Assembly (NCBI GenBank): GCA_002496725.1
Contig: DALI01000023.1
Location: 1 to 13,044, forward strand
Source: Euryarchaeota archaeon UBA181
GTDB taxonomy: Archaea > Thermoplasmatota > Poseidoniia > Poseidoniales > Thalassarchaeaceae
DNA length: 13,044 nucleotides
Reading direction: 5' to 3'
The notes beneath the pieces are model-generated. The model was not told the origin of the DNA, did no database searches, and worked only from the letters and a program-made list of their open reading frames with translations. Both the position numbers and the translations under genes were made by a program. Shown piece by piece: positions 7,485 through 13,044 of the stretch (position 1 is the stretch's first letter; each line of letters begins with the position of its first letter).

Positions 7485-7844
7485 CTAAGAACCCCCCCTC
7501 GGCCCTCTAACTTTGTATCCCTGCCTACGTAGGCCCTCAGCCAGCGCGAGCTCCTTCCTCTCTGCCTCAGATCTGGAAGAGCATGCAACGGAGTCAACAG
7601 GCACCAAGTCCATCCTCAGTCCGCTGAAATGATTCCGAATAAGCCTCGGCCCCCCTCCTCTGGAATTATACTTGGCCCAGTTGTCAGCCAGTCTCTCGGA
7701 GACAGTCTTCCCCGTCTGGCCCACATAGAAGTCGTAGCTAGTACCATCACCCAGAGATATCACATAAACGTGATATGATCCACATGAATGAGGGTCATTG
7801 CAGTCAGTACAGCCGCCTTCAATGGAATTGCTCGAATCTATCAC
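7485..7844 (-). CDS. GIY-YIG domain protein (putative nuclease)
   Basis: This 119-residue protein has the GIY-YIG fold signature: YHVYVISL (24-31) stands for the GIY strand, DFYVGQTG (38-45) for the YIG strand, followed by TVSERL with Arg51 and, later, SEAERKELALAEGLRRQGYK, which holds the expected catalytic Glu (Glu95 or Glu98) on the third helix. All positions normally required for single-metal DNA cleavage seem present. An N-terminal extension has Cys12, Cys15 and Cys21, which could bind a metal. The start is GTG at 7844, with an excellent AGGAGGTG ribosome-binding site 5 bases upstream, and it overlaps the stop of the preceding gene by 4 bases. The Met-Ile start is therefore well supported. 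It may be an effector nuclease of the system, though GIY-YIG proteins also act in repair and as homing enzymes. Confidence 0.82.
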   Translation of the reverse strand: MIDSSNSIEGGCTDCNDPHSCGSYHVYVISLGDGTSYDFYVGQTGKTVSERLADNWAKYNSRGGGPRLIRNHFSGLRMDLVPVDSVACSSRSEAERKELALAEGLRRQGYKVRGPRGGS

Positions 7845-8314
7845 GGAAACACCTCCTGAGAAACGGAATTAGGGAGTTCCGAAGGAGAATATTCTACACT
7901 CTCCAAGATAGCAACATATCCCAAATCAGCTGGAGGATCATCGTTCAGGACCGAGGTCCCCTTCGAAAGCAGCCTCATGGTCTTGATGTCCAATAGGCCG
8001 AAGGTCTTCTCCTCCGCCCCTGGAAGAGGGGCCCCGCACCAGCAGGAGTTAGGCATCCTAACCCGCAGGAGCTCTTTAACGGGCATACTATTCTCATCAA
8101 GGGACCATCGGTATGAGCGAGAGCCTCGGTCCCCTACCTCCCCGTTGGAGAGAACCATCATCAGCTCATGTCCGCATGCTTCGACAGGGCATCGGTGAAG
8201 GTGCCTATCCACACCACTGGGTATGGCATCCAAAGTGTATACCTCGGGAGAGTTTTGTCCCATCGGCCTGTCGTCATTCATCTTCATGGTCCCTTCATCG
8301 TTTATCGCATTCAT
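7841..8314 (-). CDS. Unknown Cys/His-rich protein, first gene of the six-gene unit
   Basis: No family is recognised for this 157-residue protein. Residues 42-49 (CPVEACGH) and 91-93 (CWC) provide four cysteines and one histidine in a C-x4-C-x-H ... C-x-C spacing, likely one metal site bridging two loops about 40 residues apart. The segment between is hydrophilic. The C-terminal part (FGLLDIKTMRLLSKG, LGYVAILESVEY) could add strands to a small fold. A RING-like E3 adaptor would be attractive given the E1/E2 neighbours, but only about half of the eight RING ligands can be found, so this is not claimed. The ATG at 8314 follows GTGAGAAA, and the shared promoter (copy 3) lies just upstream. The gene is first in a tightly coupled run ending at 2184. 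Confidence 0.7.
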   Translation of the reverse strand: MNAINDEGTMKMNDDRPMGQNSPEVYTLDAIPSGVDRHLHRCPVEACGHELMMVLSNGEVGDRGSRSYRWSLDENSMPVKELLRVRMPNSCWCGAPLPGAEEKTFGLLDIKTMRLLSKGTSVLNDDPPADLGYVAILESVEYSPSELPNSVSQEVFP

Positions 8315-8332
8315 TTTCTCACTGATCCTTTA

Positions 8333-8369
8333 CGTCTGTTAACAAACCCAAAAACTGTCACTGGTGACA
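8333..8369 (-). promoter_or_regulatory. Shared composite promoter, copy 3 (upstream of the six-gene unit)
   Basis: TGTCACCAGTGACA (coding strand) occupies 8356-8369 and GACG occupies 8333-8336, with exactly 19 bp between. The palindrome is in a true intergenic gap, 9 bp after the stop of the 163-residue gene and 41 bp before the ATG at 8314. The stretch between the two boxes is T/G-rich, without a TATA box, and TAACA directly precedes GACG. Confidence 0.85.
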
Positions 8370-8378
8370 CATAGCAAT

Positions 8379-8870
8379 CTAAAGCTCCACCTCATCAAAG
8401 TCAAGGCAATGCTGATGGATTCTGTGATTGTGCCTCACCACCCTAGATCCAACTTCTGCCAGATCATGAATTTCGAATGACTTTGCCATTGAGATTTCTT
8501 TGGCCTTGTTTGAGCCAGCTAGAATTATCGCAGACTCGAGTTCACTCGCCACGAATGTAGCATCTATTACTCCGTTCCCCACAATCATCCTCGGCGATCT
8601 CGAACGTTCAGTATCATAGAAGAAAACCCAATCTAATCCATCGGATTCTCCTCTGATTGTACCTGTCTCGGCCCACAGACTAGGAAGCCATCTTCTCCAA
8701 AAATCCAGAACAGTACTTTCAGAAATGACTATACTTCTCTCCCCCGAAATCCTTGTCATTCTGATATTTCCATCAATAGTCAGTACAAAATCCAGAGCTT
8801 GGGGAAGTACGTGGTCCTTCGTGACACTGGAGTTCGCATGTACTCTTATTGATACATTGAAAACCTGCAT
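8379..8870 (-). CDS. Unknown protein, third gene of the Ubl-E2 unit
   Basis: No family is recognised for this 163-residue protein. It starts with beta-rich segments (FNVSIRVHANSS, LDFVLTIDGNIRMTRISG), then a Trp-rich stretch (FWRRWLPSLWAE, residues 58-68), an Ala-rich helix (ATFVASELESAIILAG, 104-119) and, near the end, a cluster His147, His149, His152, His154, Cys155 that might hold a metal. A JAMM/JAB deubiquitinase was considered because such enzymes accompany Ubl-E1-E2 sets, but the H-x-H-x7-S-x2-D pattern is absent. The ATG follows a perfect GGTGA site (AGGTGATTTA-ATG) and lies 4 bases after the E2 stop, so it is co-translated with E2. It could be a partner or target-selecting factor for E2; nothing in the sequence decides this. 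Confidence 0.72.
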   Translation of the reverse strand: MQVFNVSIRVHANSSVTKDHVLPQALDFVLTIDGNIRMTRISGERSIVISESTVLDFWRRWLPSLWAETGTIRGESDGLDWVFFYDTERSRSPRMIVGNGVIDATFVASELESAIILAGSNKAKEISMAKSFEIHDLAEVGSRVVRHNHRIHQHCLDFDEVEL

Positions 8871-8874
8871 TAAA

Positions 8875-9324
8875 TCACCTGGCCTTAGAATTTGGATTCG
8901 GGTTGGACAGGATATATTGAATCTGGTTCAGAAAGCACCCAAGCCGCATCTCCCTGCTTTCAGGGAGATTAACGTATGAGCTCTGGTACGATCCTACGCA
9001 AATGGCACAAAGATCGATATTAGGAGCGAGAGCATATCTGTCATTCCGGTAAATGTTGCAATGACGAATCTCCGAGCTCGACGGGCTTCTGATGTAAGCG
9101 ATAGGCATGCTAGCGGGAAAGTTTCTGAAGTCAATCAGGACCTGGTATCGGACATCAGAGCTATCCGTAGCGGAATGCACGCCAATCATTGATACCTGGA
9201 TGACTCCGAAGTTTCCATTCCCCATCCTGTGTTGCCTCACAGCCGCGGTCGAAGGATATTGAATCATCACCCTCCTTAGCTCGTCAGAGGTTATCCCCGC
9301 ACCTGAATTTAGGTACCCTACCAT
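8875..9324 (-). CDS. E2-like ubiquitin-conjugating (UBC fold) protein
   Basis: This 149-residue protein has the length and order of an E2 core. Strands about 40-68 (GVIQVSMIG, YQVLIDFRNF) lead to FPASMPIAYIRSP, equivalent to the YP-x2-PP-x-V segment. RHCNIY (87-92) aligns with the HPN tripeptide region, with Cys instead of Pro but the Asn kept. NIDLCAICVGSY follows with Cys106 and Cys109, one of which is probably the thioester cysteine. The end LGCFLNQIQYILSNPNPNSK is strikingly like the last conserved stretch of E2s (sIqsLLxePNPxsxa). Its role would be to accept the Ubl from the E1 at 550-2139 and conjugate it, with or without an E3. The ATG overlaps the end of the Ubl-like gene by 7 bases and has AGGAGGG as ribosome-binding site. 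Which Cys is catalytic, and whether the Asn acts in the oxyanion hole, are inferred. Confidence 0.8.
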   Translation of the reverse strand: MVGYLNSGAGITSDELRRVMIQYPSTAAVRQHRMGNGNFGVIQVSMIGVHSATDSSDVRYQVLIDFRNFPASMPIAYIRSPSSSEIRHCNIYRNDRYALAPNIDLCAICVGSYQSSYVNLPESREMRLGCFLNQIQYILSNPNPNSKAR

Positions 9325-10079
9325 GTCAGACCCTCCTCTACGAATGCCAGAACTCTCCTATGCTCTTCGTCCCAGGATAGAATTCTGATCCCCCACAGGA
9401 ACCTGGTTCCGAAATCGATCTCCTTGTGCTTAGCTTCTCTGAAACTCATTCGCTTGCCGTCCCTTGAGTTGTTCTCGTCTATGATCTTCACAGGTATGCT
9501 CAGCTCGCCAGTTTCAGGATCGTATAGTCTGAAAGAATCATTCCCGCTAGTTGTAATTCTAGCCAGGTCCCCCGGCACGTAGGGACGCTCGTTGTTCCTG
9601 AACGTGTAGCCCTGTGCATGCATCTTCCCATTGCTATTGATCTCTCTTGTCAGCTCCACGGCACTTCTCATTGAGCCCATTGTCCTCCCCTCCAAACCCG
9701 GAACCCAGAGTGTGCAACCATCCACAAGGTGTCCGGAGCCAACTACGACTCCTGGGCATCCTACCTCACGTTCCCACTTCACATAGAACGAATGCTCCAT
9801 AGGGGATATCCTCATGTTTATCGGGACTCTCAAATCAGGTGGACTACTTCCCACTAGTATCGTCTGCCCGGGATTGACGGTTTCTGTGATAATGGAGCCA
9901 TTATTAGCCAAGTAGCAATTGACCTCGCTACCATCCCTTGGCTTCATCCCACTGCGAGAAATGATATCATGAGTGGTCATAGATGTGTTAGTTTTCACAT
10001 CCACCCAATACCCGGGGACATCGGTGTGACCGACCCTTATGCCATCTTCTAGATTGCGCTGTGATTCTACTGATTCCAT
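9318..10079 (-). CDS. Ubiquitin-like beta-grasp protein with a long C-terminal region
   Basis: Residues about 24-78 of this 253-residue protein look like a prokaryotic Ubl unit: YWVDVKTNTSMTTHDIISRS, then GMKPRDGSEVNCYLANNGSI, then PGQTILVGSSP. The GMKPRDGSEVNCYL block matches GLAPRDGSGWTVYD of the partial Ubl gene at 1-516, and the closing LVGSSP matches LVGPA there. These matches make the two products paralogues in part. Residues 90-253 are not recognised; they contain GCPGVVVGSGHLVDGC with two cysteines and end EEGLTW, so there is no C-terminal diglycine. The protein may be a Ubl adaptor, or may need processing, or may be a target rather than the transferred tag. It is first in a unit with E2, which it overlaps by 7 bases, and promoter copy 4 is 31 bases upstream of its ATG. 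Confidence 0.62.
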   Translation of the reverse strand: MESVESQRNLEDGIRVGHTDVPGYWVDVKTNTSMTTHDIISRSGMKPRDGSEVNCYLANNGSIITETVNPGQTILVGSSPPDLRVPINMRISPMEHSFYVKWEREVGCPGVVVGSGHLVDGCTLWVPGLEGRTMGSMRSAVELTREINSNGKMHAQGYTFRNNERPYVPGDLARITTSGNDSFRLYDPETGELSIPVKIIDENNSRDGKRMSFREAKHKEIDFGTRFLWGIRILSWDEEHRRVLAFVEEGLTW

Positions 10080-10087
10080 GCCGCTAC

Positions 10088-10124
10088 CGTGCGCAAGCCA
10101 CGGAATGGTATGTCACTGGTGACA
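10088..10124 (-). promoter_or_regulatory. Shared composite promoter, copy 4 (upstream of the Ubl-E2 unit)
   Basis: TGTCACCAGTGACA (coding strand) is at 10111-10124. The downstream box is CACG at 10088-10091, the only copy with C instead of G in its first position, again at exactly 19 bp spacing. The bases just after the palindrome (ATTCCGTGGC) match those of copy 5 (ATTCCATGGC). The palindrome starts 10 bp after the stop of the CARF-nuclease gene. Confidence 0.8.
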
Positions 10125-10134
10125 CGCTTCGAGG

Positions 10135-12303
10135 TCACTCTTCTTCTCTATCCAAGTCACATGTTAACCCAACCGTTTCAGGCCAGCAAATTTGTGAATC
10201 GATCGAATTTGGAATATTTCCATCGAGTTTCTTGCCTCCCAAGGTCGAATGACAAATCACTGCCTCACAGCGAGGGCCGCCCACCAATATCTTCCATGAT
10301 AGAACTTCACTGATTGTCTTTTTACTATTCCAACTTGGCCTAGCTTTACAGGAGACGACCCCGAGCCCATCTTCTTTCATGTAGATCATATCGATCTCAA
10401 TATCGGCGGGATTGACTGGTATCCTTTTCCCTTGGCCATCTACGACTTTCCTCTCTTCAGGATCCCTGGTCATGATTTTGACACCTGAGATGCAGTCGAT
10501 TAGGGCGAAGTGGCGATGCATTGATTCTAACACGAATTCTTCCATCCAAAAGCCCGAGTTCGGAGTTGGATGATGAAAAGACATTCGACTTTCACCAATA
10601 GAGAAAGATACAGTGTTTTCAGACCTTTTAAATTCCACATCACTCCAAGACTGGCATGGAAGAATACAATGGTCAAAACCGCCATCTTTGGCCATTCTTA
10701 ATGACTCCTCAGCTATCCTCTTCAATATCTCAAACTTTGCATTATTAGCCATACTCGTCTCTGTTATTCGATTAACTTTACCAAATCCCCTTGTCGGCCT
10801 CTGTGAGAGCCAAAGCCGATCGTTAATTCCTATGCCTTGGCCAACTTTAGTTTGTCCATCTTCGAGATTAGATATGGTACCTTTGTAATGATCCGTATGT
10901 GTTACTATCAAATCTCCAAAAGATCTGCTTAATGTGCGATGAAGTAACGAGGAGATCATACCCGAGCCACTAGAAAGATCAATGATATCGTCGGTACCGC
11001 ACAGATTTTTCTTCGTCATCTCTTCTACTTCTTGCCGTACAAAACCCACGCTTGTGTTAATGAAATATATCTCATCAGGGACATATATTGGTTTCGGAGG
11101 AGTAAGTCCGGTGACATCAGCTTTCACACCAATTTCTAAACCCATGATCCTCGGCAAATCACCTCTAAGCCATCCCTTCAGTGTAAAAGCTTGGTTGCAG
11201 AGCTGTTGCACCTCCGGCCCACTGCTTTCATGGCTGATGGCCCAAATACAAACCCTCGAGGGCTTGTGATTTGAGATCGCATTGGCCACAGCGACAGAAT
11301 TGTACTTACCAACTATGACATGGAGGGTTCCATTTTCTCGCAGTGTTTGCGCGTCTTTTGTTATTGTCCAGTCGTAAACCCCCCTCCTGATGAATGAATT
11401 AGTCAACTCACTATCCACAGAGATCTTTTCAATTCCGTCAATGAACTCCTCCTTATTGACCGTTACAGATACTCTCTTCGGGAGTCTACCCAAGTACGAG
11501 TCTATTCTTCTCAGAGCACGATCCTCTGTCTCCCGATGGAAAATGATTAGTTTGTATCTGAACTGAAGTCTACCCATCGCCCTCTCTAGTTGGTTAATCT
11601 CCGATGAAACCGATTCAATGACTCCTCTGAACTCCTCCTTCCATTTTTTCCAACCACGGCCTTTTTCGCCATCCCATTTGGGAATTGATTTCTCTCTCAA
11701 TATCGAGAGTCTGCCATTATTTATCCCCCATCCCTCGTCTCCAATGATTTCTATCGCGTCTTGATATAGACGGCGAAAGTCCTCTTCCTCCAGTTCAATT
11801 TCTTGAATATCCTCTCTCCCGTCAATAGATAGGACCGCCTTAGGGCCATCCTCAACCCAAAGAACTCTTTCAGAACCGAATCTTGACAGAAGCATACCAA
11901 GTAATCTCTGTGTCCCTCCAGTTGCCCCAATCACAGCCTCATAGCCGTTTGGAATATCTATTCCTGAAACGGACTCATACTGAGCTAGAGTCTCAGATCC
12001 AGGGGACTTAATTTTGTGGAAAGAAATCATCTCAGGATCTAGTTTGAGTTCTCTAATCTCGTTATTAGCTATCTCCACTGTACGAAGAAGTAGGGGCTTT
12101 TCTACCTCTTCTGTGATTAGCATAGTAACCGATCCGATCGCTTCAACTGAGAGTGCGCATAGTACGTTGTGGAGGCTTATTCCAACGGGTTGAATAAGGT
12201 GAAATTTCTCATCTGGGAGGACTATTTCTCCATCTGGATCGGTCATCTTGACTAGTTTCTTGAGGTAATATGATATTATCTTGGTTATATGATTGAGGAG
12301 CAT
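10135..12303 (-). CDS. Tandem-CARF protein with C-terminal PD-(D/E)xK-like nuclease domain
   Basis: Numbering is from ATG 12303 (722 residues). Residues 35-155 form a CARF domain: QPVGISLHNVLCALSV, TMLITEEVEKPLLLRTVEI, and the signature IGATGGTQRLLGMLL with TGGTQ at 128-132. A charged, partly helical linker (about 215-260) leads to a second CARF-like domain (325-472: LHVIVGKYNSVAVANAI, RVCIWAISHESSG, IIDLSSGSGMISSLL at 440-454). Residues 582-690 look like the DUF1887/Card1/Can2-type nuclease: WMEEFV (Glu588, Glu589), EIDMIYM (Asp638), VVSCKA (Lys653). The usual Glu of ExK is Ser651 here. In relatives, cyclic oligoadenylate binding to CARF switches on nucleic-acid cleavage; here ligand and substrate are inferred. 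An upstream in-frame ATG at 12357 exists, but it lies inside the promoter palindrome; by analogy with the other four units the start at 12303, after GTGACATC, is preferred. The unit is monocistronic. Confidence 0.85.
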   Translation of the reverse strand: MLLNHITKIISYYLKKLVKMTDPDGEIVLPDEKFHLIQPVGISLHNVLCALSVEAIGSVTMLITEEVEKPLLLRTVEIANNEIRELKLDPEMISFHKIKSPGSETLAQYESVSGIDIPNGYEAVIGATGGTQRLLGMLLSRFGSERVLWVEDGPKAVLSIDGREDIQEIELEEEDFRRLYQDAIEIIGDEGWGINNGRLSILREKSIPKWDGEKGRGWKKWKEEFRGVIESVSSEINQLERAMGRLQFRYKLIIFHRETEDRALRRIDSYLGRLPKRVSVTVNKEEFIDGIEKISVDSELTNSFIRRGVYDWTITKDAQTLRENGTLHVIVGKYNSVAVANAISNHKPSRVCIWAISHESSGPEVQQLCNQAFTLKGWLRGDLPRIMGLEIGVKADVTGLTPPKPIYVPDEIYFINTSVGFVRQEVEEMTKKNLCGTDDIIDLSSGSGMISSLLHRTLSRSFGDLIVTHTDHYKGTISNLEDGQTKVGQGIGINDRLWLSQRPTRGFGKVNRITETSMANNAKFEILKRIAEESLRMAKDGGFDHCILPCQSWSDVEFKRSENTVSFSIGESRMSFHHPTPNSGFWMEEFVLESMHRHFALIDCISGVKIMTRDPEERKVVDGQGKRIPVNPADIEIDMIYMKEDGLGVVSCKARPSWNSKKTISEVLSWKILVGGPRCEAVICHSTLGGKKLDGNIPNSIDSQICWPETVGLTCDLDREEE

Positions 12304-12319
12304 GATGTCACAAAATCTA

Positions 12320-12356
12320 CGTCCATAGGCCATGGAATTAAATGTCAACAGTGACA
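12320..12356 (-). promoter_or_regulatory. Shared composite promoter, copy 5 (upstream of the CARF-nuclease)
   Basis: TGTCACTGTTGACA (coding strand) is at 12343-12356, with two inner mismatches to the consensus, and GACG is at 12320-12323, exactly 19 bp away. The sequence from the palindrome to GACG resembles copy 4 (ATTCCATGGC). If GACG marks the transcript start, an ATG at 12357 or 12333 could not be translated, and the first usable ATG is 12303, 16 bases downstream of GACG. Confidence 0.78.
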
Positions 12357-12357
12357 T

Positions 12358-12496
12358 TTGTTGAGCTTGGAGTCAGAAGAAAACAGAAGAGTAACAAAAA
12401 GCATATTTCATTATCTTCGCGCATTACATAGTTCGTTAATAGCGGTACGACTTTTCCTCTTGTTCCCTTCATAAGGGGCTGATTAATTACAATTCC
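12358..12496. other. Divergent intergenic region between the system and the DUF2130-type gene
   Basis: This gap separates the leftward cluster from the plus-strand DUF2130-type gene and is A/T-rich. No palindrome of the shared type occurs in it for the plus-strand gene, so that gene is probably not in the regulon. TTCATAAG at 12468-12475 is about 27 bases before the ATG at 12497 and could be a TATA box for a leaderless transcript; this is a weak suggestion. No RNA gene, repeat or terminator hairpin is evident. Confidence 0.45.
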
Positions 12497-13044
12497 ATGC
12501 CAGCCCACGACACTGCTGTAACTTGCCCTGATTGCGGATCCGAATTCGATATTGCCGATAGACTGAGGTCTCATATAGAGTCCGAGGTAAGGGCAGAGCT
12601 CAGGGACTCGATAAGATCCGAGATCGAGGAGCAGTATGAATCCAAGCTGGCCCTTCAGCAAAGCGATCTCAAGCAGGAGAAGACAGAGCTGGAGGACAAG
12701 GTCAAGGAGCAACGTGACGCACTAAAGTCACTCAGGAAGTCAAAGTTGGAGCTGGATGATATGAAGGAGAACCAAAAGATCGCACTAGCTGAGGCCAAGG
12801 CCCAGGCCCTAAGAGAGGCTAAGACTCAGATGAACGATGAGTTCGATGAGAAGGTGAACCGCAAGCTCAAGGAGGAGACCGCCGATAAGGATCTGAGAAT
12901 AGGCAAACTAGAGCTCCAGCTCGAGCGTCAGAACTCCAAGATAAAGGAACTGGAGGAGCAGAGCAACTCCACTCACGGTGAGCTGGAGGGAGAGGTACTG
13001 GAACTCGCAGTTGAGGCCATACTCAGGAACCTCTTCCCCAGGGA
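12497..13044 (+). CDS. DUF2130-type coiled-coil protein (partial, C-terminus beyond the right edge)
   Basis: The frame opens with ATG at 12497 and is still open at the window end, giving 182 codons. Near the N-terminus CPDCGSEFDIADRL (10-23) holds a C-x2-C knuckle. Residues about 24-160 are a long, charged coiled coil rich in Glu, Lys and Arg (EEQYESKLALQQSDLKQEK). At the right edge GEVLELAVEAILRNLFPR matches the beginning of the conserved C-terminal domain of DUF2130 proteins, a PD-(D/E)xK-like fold whose catalytic part would lie beyond the window. Codon use favours GAG and AAG strongly, unlike the CARF and zinc-ribbon genes, which fits a resident neighbour rather than a member of the system. 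No strong ribosome-binding site is visible, so the message may be leaderless. The molecular function of DUF2130 proteins is not known to me. Confidence 0.85.
   Translation, partial: MPAHDTAVTCPDCGSEFDIADRLRSHIESEVRAELRDSIRSEIEEQYESKLALQQSDLKQEKTELEDKVKEQRDALKSLRKSKLELDDMKENQKIALAEAKAQALREAKTQMNDEFDEKVNRKLKEETADKDLRIGKLELQLERQNSKIKELEEQSNSTHGELEGEVLELAVEAILRNLFPR

Noticed and set aside
7485..7511. C-terminal RGPRGGS of the GIY-YIG protein as a ubiquitin-type diglycine tail
   Set aside because: The domain is GIY-YIG, not beta-grasp, and a single extra residue follows the Gly pair; most likely chance.
8379..8450. JAMM/JAB motif in the His-rich end of the 163-residue protein
   Set aside because: The cluster RHNHRIHQHC lacks the spaced Ser and Asp and an upstream catalytic Glu in the right context.
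550..10079. Type II CBASS locus
   Set aside because: Type II CBASS has a fused E1-E2 protein, a JAB protein and a CD-NTase; here E1 and E2 are separate genes and no CD-NTase is visible.
3538..12357. Type III CRISPR accessory genes
   Set aside because: CARF proteins are present, but there is no repeat-spacer array and no Cas protein in the window.
12338..12712. Leftward 124-residue Leu-rich frame opposite the DUF2130-type gene
   Set aside because: It is antisense to a clear coiled-coil coding sequence, and its Leu richness is the complement of GAG/AAG codons.

Overview
The window looks archaeal. Several genes have Shine-Dalgarno sites of the GGAGG/GGTGA type (for example before the starts at 7844, 8870 and 9324), neighbouring genes overlap by a few bases, one long gene is a two-ring Cdc48/VAT-type AAA+ ATPase, and five transcription units share an archaeal-like core promoter layout. 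Mixed codon use and moderate GC would fit a marine Thermoplasmatota-type genome, but that assignment is a guess. No rRNA, tRNA, CRISPR array, transposase or integrase is visible.

Layout. Everything from about 12.36 kb down to base 1 runs leftward. In transcription order: (i) a tandem-CARF protein with a C-terminal PD-(D/E)xK-like nuclease domain (10135-12303); (ii) a three-gene unit with a ubiquitin-like beta-grasp protein (9318-10079), an E2-like protein (8875-9324) and an unknown protein (8379-8870); (iii) a six-gene unit with a Cys-rich protein (7841-8314), a GIY-YIG domain protein (7485-7844), a 40-residue membrane peptide (7362-7484), a Cdc48-like double AAA+ ATPase (5188-7365), a CARF-winged-helix protein (3538-5175) and a zinc-ribbon protein (2184-3533); (iv) an E1-like activating enzyme (550-2139); (v) a second ubiquitin-like protein with two beta-grasp-like repeats, running off the left edge (1-516). 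A DUF2130-type coiled-coil protein (12497 onward) is divergent on the plus strand and probably lies outside the system.

The strongest direct observation is a composite promoter at the head of each of the five units: a 14-bp palindrome (TGTCACYRGTGACA) followed, after exactly 19 bp in all five cases, by GACG (CACG once). The palindrome centre is about 26 bp from GACG, which is where an archaeal TATA box sits relative to the start of transcription. The five units are therefore probably one co-controlled regulon.

Proposed logic (inference): a dedicated ubiquitin-like relay (Ubl, E1, E2) tags proteins, the locus-specific Cdc48-like unfoldase extracts or unfolds tagged targets, and two CARF proteins sense a nucleotide signal. 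One of these is likely the transcription regulator and the other a nuclease effector. No nucleotide cyclase, no JAB deubiquitinase and no Cas protein is visible in the window. I regard the combination as a candidate undescribed archaeal conflict or stress-response system.
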